A stretch of DNA of 12,500 nt, taken from the NCBI GenBank assembly GCA_964020155.1, contig OZ026546.1:6298879-6311378 (forward strand), read 5' to 3'. Both the position numbers and the translations under genes were made by a program. Origin of the DNA: Chondrilla cf. caribensis (taxonomy: Eukaryota; Porifera; Demospongiae; Chondrillida; Chondrillidae). The notes under the pieces were generated by a model that made no database searches, was not told the DNA's origin, and saw only the letters and a program-made list of their open reading frames with translations. The stretch's first letter is position 1; the number at the start of each line of letters is the position of its first letter. Below are positions 1 through 8,500 of this stretch, one piece after another.

Positions 1-161
<161 letters not shown>

Positions 162-259
162 CATATTTGTCCCATGCAATCATCACATACCATCAGTAAT
201 TATAACATTACCAAAGAGCAATAACAACTTTGGACAAGAGCAATGAAGAATTATTTACC

Positions 260-445
260 AACAGGCAACAACAACAATACAGTGGAAAACAACAACACAG
301 TGAATAACAACAATAATAATACAGTGGAAAACAACAACACAGTGAATAACAACAATAATAATACAGTGGAAACAACAACACAGTGCATAACAACAATAAC
401 ACAATAGAAAACAAAACCACAGTGAAAAACAATAACAACAATACA
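260..445. repeat. 42-bp AAC-rich minisatellite, about 3-4 copies
   Basis: The marker ACAGTGGAAA occurs at 279 and 321, and ACAGTGGAAAC at 363, exactly 42 bp apart. A degenerate fourth unit (ACAATAGAAAAC) begins at 401 and decays by about 445. Units are built from AAC/AAT triplets alternating with CAGTG. The copies follow each other directly with no unique spacers, so this is a tandem minisatellite. Reading frames through it are low complexity. Confidence 0.85.
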
Positions 446-1507
446 AGTAGCACAATACCACTAAAACAAGGATTGTGTGTTGTTGGGGCACTGCAATTTC
501 CTGGTAATGCCCCTTTGTATGTTGAAGCACACATACTGTACTAAGAAGAAGAACTACCTCTGTATGCAGAGCAATGTTTCACACTGTGTGAACAAAATAC
601 CCTGAATCAAACTTTTACGCTCTGTCAACAAATACAAATCAAATGTACAAACTGTATGACACACTGAAGAATGTGTACACCCACACATAGTAGGCACCTA
701 CAGTCTAGGTGTGCGGGTACACACCTACAACTACCTACAGCATATAAAATTCACGTTCTTATGCAAGTCAAACTGTACAGACACCAAGAACATATAACAA
801 CAACAAGGTGATTGTGTTTCCAGCTGATAACAGGAGTTGAAACACAGTCTGCCTGTCCTGTGAGAGGAGTTATATTTGAAGAAAGGACAGTTCCCACTTT
901 GAAGTGGTGTGTGGGTACCCAGTCATATGTACATATGTACACAGTGAACACGTTCTCAGAAATGCACATGTTTGTATATTAAATGTGTGCCAATCGAGAA
1001 GAAGAGAATGAACAGGTTTGTACATGTACTGTACCAATGCATACACCTATACATACAGTATTCATACATACATATGTTTGTACGTGTACACATACATATA
1101 TAAATACACCCATGCATGCATATATGCATATAATACATACATGTACCTGTATATAGATACACACACATACACCCATGTATGTACAGTACACACATACACT
1201 CTACACACCCACCCACACACAGACCTATATACTCAACATACAATGGTACACAGTCGATACAGTAAAACAGCGTGAACAACGAAATAGTGAATCTTTGTAA
1301 GTGTTGTTGTTTATTTATGTACACACGAGTGTTCGTATGTTTGCTATACACAAACCACTCTTTACCAGTACAGCAAGCATATAACATACGCAAGGTGCAC
1401 AATGATACGCTGATGGGCAGTGATCAAGAATCCAATAGGAAGAGTAGTACAAATACAAAGTGTGCTTTGTGAGATGAAACAATACACTCATTATTTAATC
1501 AACATCA
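446..1507. other. gene-free stretch with degenerate ATG/CA simple repeats
   Basis: I see no coding exon here on either strand; all open frames are low complexity. From about 1018 to 1220 the sequence is a degenerate mixture of TACA, ATGTA and CA words typical of decayed microsatellite. A small perfect hairpin lies at 706-727 (arms TAGGTGTG/CACACCTA, 6-base loop), next to a 12-bp near palindrome around 690-701. Neither is attached to a recognisable element. Confidence 0.6.
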
Positions 1508-1703
<196 letters not shown>

Positions 1704-1731
1704 TGTTGTATACATGTACCGTTAGGTCGTA

Positions 1732-1908
1732 CAGTGAAACCTTGCTAATCCGACACCTCTATAATCCAACATTCTCTCTAATCCAACCATTATATGAGGT
1801 ACAGTCACCATACATAAGTATGGTAAGAGGCACTCCATAATCCAACAACCTCCTAATCCAACGTTATTCTCAGGTCCCATTGAGTGTCGGATTAGAGAGG
1901 TTTCACTG
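1732..1908. mobile_element. 177-bp MITE with TA target-site duplication (family 1)
   Basis: The ends form 25-bp inverted repeats with two mismatches: left 1732-1756 begins CAGTGAAACCTTGCTAATCC, right 1884-1908 ends AGAGAGGTTTCACTG. TA dinucleotides flank both sides (1730-1731 and 1909-1910), the duplication expected for Tc1/mariner-type, including pogo/Tigger, transposition. There is no coding capacity, so it is non-autonomous. Internally the terminal core CTCT(A/C)TAATCCAAC-like word is repeated several times between 1757 and 1862. A subterminal block at 1872-1888 (AGGTCCCATTGAGTGTC) resembles the one in the MITE at 5143-5324, so the two families are related. Superfamily assignment rests on TSD and CAGTG ends only. 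Confidence 0.85.
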
Positions 1909-3119
1909 TAGTCATGTAACGTGATGTCGTGCGCATGTATCATAACATACGAATGCGCTGTACTTGTATACACAACCAAAGGTACACATGCCCCCATTTA
2001 TCCCAGACAGGTTAATTAATCTACATTTCTCACAACAAAAGATACACGCTTAACACAGTGCAAGCAAACTACCGCACCTGGAAACTACCTGGTTATCGTG
2101 ATGTGAACAAGCCTACTGCTAAACACCATGTGAACATGTGTCCCGGCTGACATCTTGAGAACAAATCGTCTGCATTGAACAAGTGTTGTCTACTACATCC
2201 TGTCATGCTCACGGCATCAAAGCACCATTGTCCCAAACAAGACGAAAGTACACGTGCACACACACGTACACGCATGAACATACATACGGAAAGAGTTACT
2301 GAGGTAGTGCTAATGTGTGATAACAAGAAACGACATTCATACAACTACACTACAACTAGGTCACAAGAAAGACCACCTATGGAGCCAGTTTAAGCGATCT
2401 TGTTTAAGACATGGTCCTAATTCCCATTCTTGAAGTGTGTAAAGTACAGGGGTACCTACCGAATGATGTGGTGAATTTACTCTCGTGTGTCGGGGCGTAT
2501 ACTCTACGGTTTTTACAGACGAGACATTATAGAAACTGGTTACGTGGTATCGAGTATCTCATCATAGACCTTAGATATCTATGACCTCACTACGGTGCGT
2601 ACAACCATAGATACTCCAACACCCAACTTTACTGCTTTTTACAGTCTTGACACGCACACACGCACACATCCCGACAGAAGTCTCCTTCTCTAGCTTGTGT
2701 TAAGCGGGGGCTGGCAAGGAGATTCTATTTGTCAAGTTATCGAGTTTCTACACAGCCAACTCGAGTACATTGCGAGGTCTGGGAGCACCTTTCTCTGAAA
2801 CAAACAACATCCCGTGAGATGGGGGTGAACACCACCCAAAGTACTATTAAAAAAGAATACCGACACAACCGGAATACAATGAGCTTCGACAATGTTGCTT
2901 CGTTTGGTATAAGGAAAAGGAAAAAAAGAAAACAACTCGAAAGATATTAAAGTCCCTCTAATACCGAGCAAGCGTTGGACTATTCCTACAAACAGCTCAC
3001 CCAAAAGCACTCTTGGTTCAGATGCCAACAACAAATTGGGATCCTGATCAAAGCGATGATCGTCGATAATAAAACAGAGGTCTTTCGATGTCGTAGTTCA
3101 CATGGACGATCTTGGAACA
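1909..3119. other. intergenic region without a confident gene
   Basis: Apart from the two weak candidates described separately (a 57-codon frame at 2411-2584 and a possible minus-strand exon at 3001-3081), I find no reading frame with recognisable domains and no RNA gene. Small CA-rich runs occur near 2252-2278 and 2651-2668. Base composition is more balanced than in the repeat-rich stretch to the left, so undetected short exons are possible. Confidence 0.5.
2411..2584 (+). CDS. possible small ORF, 57 codons, weak F-box-like look
   Basis: The frame starts with ATG at 2411 and ends at TGA 2582-2584. The peptide is rich in Leu, Val and Ile with balanced polar residues, unlike the low-complexity frames around it. 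The central part (GYLPNDVVNLLSCV, then aromatic and basic residues and a Trp at about residue 43) is loosely like an F-box helix pair, but no diagnostic match can be claimed. There is no clear splice donor, poly(A) signal or neighbouring exon. It could be chance, a short single-exon gene, or a fragment of a decayed gene. Confidence 0.15.
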   Translation: MVLIPILEVCKVQGYLPNDVVNLLSCVGAYTLRFLQTRHYRNWLRGIEYLIIDLRYL

Positions 3120-3267
3120 GCCTACTTCCGATTGCTCAACTGACTTCCGATTAGTTCCATTGTAGTAATTGACTACTTCCTGTACTCCACCCTATACGTT
3201 GTCATGGCAATAGAAATGGAGTCCTGAAGAGAGATATTTCGAGCGAGATCTTGTTTACGAAGTAGCC
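3120..3267 (+). promoter_or_regulatory. putative SAXO promoter with ETS-type cores
   Basis: The 150 bases before the SAXO start codon are non-repetitive. They hold three ACTTCC words in the same orientation, at 3124-3130 (ACTTCCG), 3143-3149 (ACTTCCG) and 3175-3182 (ACTTCCTG). These are reverse complements of the GGAAGT core bound by ETS/GABP factors. An RFX-type X-box follows at 3198-3211. There is no TATA box at a useful distance. The transcription start cannot be placed exactly. Confidence 0.45.
3198..3211 (+). promoter_or_regulatory. RFX X-box upstream of ciliary gene
   Basis: GTTGTCATGGCAAT is an imperfect palindrome with half sites GTTGTC and GGCAAT around a central AT. It fits the RFX X-box consensus (GTHNYYATRRNAAC) at every position but the last. 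It lies 57-70 bases before the ATG of the SAXO gene. X-boxes close to the start are a known hallmark of RFX-controlled ciliary genes in animals, so motif, distance and gene identity support one another. Binding itself is inferred. Confidence 0.65.
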
Positions 3268-4909
3268 ATGTCTCTGCGCTGCATTTGTCAGATTTGTACG
3301 TGCGGGTAAGTGATAGGCACTGTTGAAGAACAACCATTGCGTACTGGAATAGGGGACAAAATACACGTACAGCACTTTATTTTGGTTAATAACTGTTGAT
3401 TGTTTGGTGTTCCACGTGTGGATTAAGTCAACACAGACCTCCAGCGAGCTGCGTTTTAGAATGCGTCAATAACTGATGTGTATTTGACCCTGTGTTTATG
3501 TATATATATCGTTTTTTAGGAGGCATCGATGCCCTCACAAACCAAATAACGACCCCTTGGGATCAAGCAAGAACAGCGTCCCGTGTAAGGTAACAGAATA
3601 CAGCTTGAAGTACAAGTGGACGGATGGCAGGCCGAGGGAGAGTTTGAGACCGCCCCAGAGAGCCCTGACTCAGGACGCGCCGATGGAGTGCCATACCATC
3701 CAGAAGGTGGATTTCGTTCCTCACTCCGTCCGTCCCATCTCCCCAAAAGCAAAGCCCACGTACGTCAGACCGGAGGGAAGGGTGGAGAAGGACAGTGAAT
3801 ACAAATTGAAGTACACGGGGGAACAGGTTCCGCCCCCACAACCAATCAAACCCACCCACAACAAGTTGATGACCGACACTCAGTTCCAAGGCAACACTAC
3901 GCAAAAAACTGACTTTGTGGACTGGGGAACCCCTCAACTGGAGAGGCATGGTGAACAGAAGATGTACGAGCCACCTGTTGAGAAATTTAAAGCAATATCG
4001 ACAGTTCAGGCTGATTACGTGAACAAGGGGCACTTCTCTCCCATCCAATCCATGAAACCTCCCCAGATACCGAAGACATCCAGCGAGCCTTTTGACAGCA
4101 GCACGAACTACAAGCATGACTTCAAGGCACACGAGATACCGCCCAGAGTGGTCCAGGAAAAGGAGGTGTACCAGCCCAGGAAAGAAGTCTTCGGGGGTAC
4201 AAGTACATTCAAATCCGACTACCGTCAGCACAGCCAGTACAAACCAAGCCCAAGTATGAAGCCAACGCAGATTGCCATGAAGACGGACAAGACATTTGAC
4301 TCTAAGAGCATCCAAAACACAGATTTCAAAGCGTGGGAACTCCCATCGAAGCAGAAACGTACTCCACCAGTTTATGTCCCTCCCACTGAGAAGTTCCCCT
4401 CTAGATCTACCTTCAGGGATGACTACAAGGACTACGGTCCTGTTACTCCATCAAGAAGCTTGAAGCCTCCACAGAACCCAGTTGCTTCAGGCGAGCCCTT
4501 CCAAGGTTCAACCGTTCAGAAACTAGACTACCAGACGTGGACTCTGGATTCCCCCACCAAGCCCATCATCCACGGCAAGGACTACCAACCTCCTGTACAG
4601 AAGTTTAGCGGGCAGTCCACCTTTCAGACCTCGTACAAGGGGAAATATGGCCCACCTGCTGAGAGTGCAAAGCCACCACCCATAGCAGCACAAGGGTCTG
4701 GTAAAATCGACTGCGACACCATCTATCGCAGTATGTTCTCGCCAAAGAGCTTCACTACTTGTCCCACGACGTTTTTCAAGGGAGACCTGGACACCACTTC
4801 GCGGTTCCTCTACTCACACCAAGACAAGACAGGACACAAGTTCTTTGCACCGATGGAGGTCATTACTAAAGATGCTGCCAAATATGCCATGAACACTGGG
4901 CAGGCTTAG
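3268..4909 (+). CDS. SAXO1: SAXO-family microtubule-stabilising ciliary protein
   Basis: Two coding exons, 3268-3305 and 3520-4909, with a 214-bp intron (donor GG|GTAAGT at 3306, acceptor TTTTTTAG|G ending at 3519), give 475 residues. The start is chosen because exon 1 encodes the SAXO N-terminal Cys motif: C5-x-C7-x2-C10-x-C12-G-R-H-x-C17, with the Gly13 codon split by the intron. From about residue 39 to 420, two alternating module types of about 34 residues recur. Type A (EYSLKYK, EYKLKYT, STVQADY, STFKSDY, STFRDDY, STFQTSY) and type B (TIQKVDF, TTQKTDF, STNYKHDF, SIQNTDF, STVQKLDY, TIYRSMF) give six of each, interspersed with KPPQ-type Pro motifs. SAXO proteins bind and stabilise axonemal, centriolar and basal-body microtubules through such Mn modules. 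Length matches human SAXO1 (about 474). Orthology to SAXO1 rather than SAXO2 is not settled; the family call is strong. Confidence 0.92.
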
Positions 4910-5142
4910 CTTTTTATATATTATGTATTTAATGTATATTGTATAATTGCATGGTTTGTGGGTAAAACATTATGTGAACATAAATAATTATTGTAACATT
5001 ATTATGTATGTACGTACATTACTCTGAATAATATTATATATGTGTCAATATTATATATAATATTCCTATTAATAATGAAAAAATGGCTATATAACCTTGC
5101 TTTTGCTTGAATCATGAATGTGATTATAATATACATAATATA
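4910..5142. other. SAXO 3' UTR and AT-rich spacer
   Basis: Very AT-rich sequence following the SAXO stop codon. There is no canonical AATAAA on the plus strand; ACATAAATAA near 4978 is the nearest variant poly(A) signal. Together with 5325-5558 it forms the convergent spacer between SAXO (plus) and the RING-ankyrin-Death gene (minus). I see no coding potential. A weak TATAAA variant for the minus-strand gene lies at 5450-5455. Confidence 0.5.
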
Positions 5143-5324
5143 CAGTGGAACCTCTCTATTAAGGACACTTTGGGACCTTATAAGTTTAGTCCTTACTACA
5201 GAGGTTTCCTCCATTCAGAGGTCACTTAATACACTACTATACAGTACTACACTGGGACACAGAATGGTGTCCTTATTATAGAGGTTTCCACATTTCAGAG
5301 GTTTGTAATAGAGAGGTTCCACAG
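5143..5324. mobile_element. 182-bp MITE with TA target-site duplication (family 2)
   Basis: Left end 5143-5168 starts CAGTGGAACCTCTCTATTAA. The right end reads AATAGAGAGGTTCCACAG up to 5324, its inverted complement with one mismatch in the last five bases. TA flanks both sides (5141-5142 and 5325-5326). There is no coding capacity. Inside, the reverse-oriented terminal core recurs at 5189-5209 and 5267-5290 (GTCCTTA-TA-AGAGGTTTCC), each followed by a CATTTCAGAGGT-like word. The left subterminal GACACTTTGGGACCT resembles that of the MITE at 1732-1908. Non-autonomous Tc1/mariner-type element (pogo/Tigger-like ends), inserted between two convergent genes. Confidence 0.85.
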
Positions 5325-5558
5325 TATGCATCATAATTATAGCATTAAATATATTATACTATATTATTAATGTCAAACTTGATTGAGCATGCACAGTATT
5401 CAGTAGTCAGTACTAGTTCGATAGACACCATCATTCACTATTATACACATTTATAATTACTTATAAAACTTAAAAATCAATAACAATAGCTTGACTAAAG
5501 AAAAAATACATGTATCTAATAAAAATAGTACTGAATTATAGCATGTGTTGACTTTGAA

Positions 5559-8500
5559 TTAGGCCAGATGATGCATGATATTGGTAGCCAGTGAGCCTTT
5601 GCCTATTTCTCTGAGGACATCGAGAACAACCTGCCATGTTTTAGGCTCTCTCCCTTGTCCGTTCAGCCAGAGCTTGAATACACGAAGGCAACGTTCCTGA
5701 TTATCACCCGAGCTCGATTCTTCACTGTCCTCCAAAGTTACACCCAGTTTTTCTTCAATCTCATGCCACATAGGTGAAACATGTGGAACCACGAGAGTTG
5801 ATAACTCGTACATTGAAGGGGTTTTTGCTCCAATCTTCTCATAAGATCTTCGACCAGCAAACCTCTGCAAAGAGATACGTCTTCGAGTACCATGGCTACG
5901 AGCATGTGATACCATATTTGTGATTGTTTCAGACTGATCTGAAATATTCTTCACTTTCCGAGACATTAGTTCCTCGCGTCTGATTTCTGCAGCAGTCTTC
6001 GCACCAAACCTCATAAGGATTGCAGAAAGATAATCTTGGTTATGATAATAGACCACCCAACGATGAGAATGAGGTACCTGCTTTTCAAGCAGATCCAAAG
6101 GAGTTAATCCTGCCAAGCTGATTTTATTGATGTCACAATTGAGCCGATGTAATTCCTCAACAGTGGACTCTCTTTTCCCACTGACGGATGCTGCATAAGG
6201 AGGTTCATCATATAATGACATAACATGTTGACTGGAGTCTGAGTTTGTCCCCATAACAGCAAGATGAAAAGCGTTGTTCCCATCACTTGTTTGTGCATCG
6301 ACTTTGCACCCATGTTCAGCCAGTGCATTAATCATGGAATCATTATTTTCCATGGCTGCAATGAGGAAAGCTGTCAGCTCTCTTGGCTGCTCTTTCGGGG
6401 CTGTCTTTATTTCCTTGTCACAACCCCCCTCAATCAATTTGACGGCTACATCAGTGTGCCCAAACTTGGCAGCAAGATGAATTGGTGCTAGACCTTCCTT
6501 TGTCTTCTCATCTGGATTACAGCCAAGCTCAACCAGCTTCCCAGTCAAGTTGATATTTCCCTTCCAAGCAGCCATGTGGAGGACTCCATAACCTTCCTTT
6601 GTCTTTGTGTGGATATCAGCTCCTTTGGAAATGAGAAACTGGACAATCTTCTCTTCTCCTAAAACAACAGCGAGCTGAAGTGGTGTACATCCTCCTTTTA
6701 GCATCTTTTTCACTGGCTTGATATCCTTGTGTTGTTCATCTTCAAATCTTGAATACCCATAGTACTGGGGATGGTCGGGGAAAAGCTGTGGAGCTGAAAA
6801 TGCATCTTCTTCATCTTCAGAATCAGGATCTTGGGATTTGGTGAGTCTTTGCCTTCTTAGGAGAGAAAACAAGGGGTGTCTGCGAGGAATCCTGCCCATG
6901 GAAGGTGATGAAGTATTTTCTGCAATACCTACTTTTGCAATGTCATCCACATTACAGCCAAGCTCCACCACAGCTATGACGGTGCTGATGTTTTTACTCT
7001 TCACTGCAAAGTGCAAAGGTCCTCTTCCTTCTTTGTCCTTTTCAGCAAGATCAGCCCCGACTTCAACAAGTTTTCTGGCTGTTTCAGTGTGGCCATTGGC
7101 AATCGCATACAACAGTGCTGTCATTCCCTTGGCAGTTTTGGCTTTGAGATTCACGTTTCTTTTGACAAGGACCTCAACAATCGCAGAATGACCTTTCATA
7201 GCAGCTATGTGCAACGGGGTGAAACCCTTCCCATCTGCAGTATTCGGTATCGCCCCTTCTTCTAACAGTAGATTCACTACTACCTCGTTTCCACTCTTAC
7301 ATGCTAGATATAGGGGAGATCTTCCAGTTCTGTCAACACAGCTGGGTGAGGAACCCCTCTCAAACAGTTTCTTGACAATGGCAGCATGTCCGGCAGCAGA
7401 TGCCACCATGAGTGGGGTCTGGCCTTGTCGGTTTGTAGCATCTACCTTGGGATCCTTGTCTAGTATCAAACACAGGCACTCCAAGGATCCAGACACTGCA
7501 GCTTCGTGCAGAGGAGTTGACTCGCGATAGTCAGCAATATGGACCGAGCAGCCAAGAGCGAGGAGCCTGCTCACTGTACTACTATAGCCTTTCTTTGCTG
7601 CGATGTGCAAGGGCGTACACCCGTCTTCGTCTTGAATATCTGGACTTGCACCTGTGTCTTTAATTAGGTGTTCGAGAAGAACAACTTTTCCCAGTTTAGC
7701 AGCAAGATGAATCAAACGGCGAGCTTCGTGAAAAAATGATCGTTCCTGGAAGTTATCACCAACAACTGTTACAACAGTATCTTCGTCTTCAAGGGCTTTT
7801 GCTTCGGATAAGGTACCAGTTGTTGTTATTGGATTCTTCTCTTTTGGTGGAAATGTGGGATCCAAGATATCTACTGGTGTGGTGACAGTTTGTGGTTGCT
7901 GCACATCAGGACGAGGCTTGTCAACCGGTACAATCCCCTTGTCATCCCCTTCTCCATCAGACAGCTTGCTATCCTGTTCAGAGGCTGTTGATGCGGCAAG
8001 ATCATGGAACCTTTCCTCCGCCTGTTCCAGAAGAGCACTCATGCTATGTAAGGCATCTCGAAGTGCTCCGATATTTTCAGATGCAGAATCTTGTGATGTT
8101 CTCTGCAGGTTCGATGATGGCAATAAGTTCTGCAACGTTTGTATCTCATCACGGAGGTGGATGACTTGGTCCACAATACGGTCTTTGTCACTAGCAACAC
8201 TCATACTGTCGTCCCATACTTTACTGCAGTCAGCCACTTCTAATTCTTCTGTTGACACCTGTTCAGCAATACCTGTAGCTTGAGGATGTTGAGACGCTTC
8301 CACTGGCTCTTCATCTCCGTCAAGCCCCTTGTGTGATTCTCTAACACAAGGATGAGAAGACGCATTGAAGAGGTTCCCCTCCCAATTACACTTGGAGCAC
8401 TTGCCCGAGAGATTGCCAATAATACGCTTATCAAGATACGTAGAGCTTTCGAAAGTGTATTCATCCTTGCGACAAATGGGACAATGGACGGAGTATTCCT

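Noticed and set aside
260..445. CRISPR-like array
   Set aside because: The 42-bp units are contiguous, AAC-rich and lack unique spacers, and the genome is eukaryotic; this is a minisatellite.
2732..3034. 100-codon minus-strand frame as a complete gene
   Set aside because: Beyond 3001 toward lower coordinates the frame reads through a likely intron with poly-pyrimidine sequence; only the 3001-3081 part resembles a protein family.
3563..4315. 250-codon minus-strand frame opposite SAXO
   Set aside because: It is the antisense shadow of a well-supported SAXO coding exon; its composition reflects the complementary strand and it shows no domain.
6264..7530. Several plus-strand frames of 68-117 codons
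   Set aside because: All are antisense shadows of the ankyrin-repeat coding region and repeat its periodicity in reverse.
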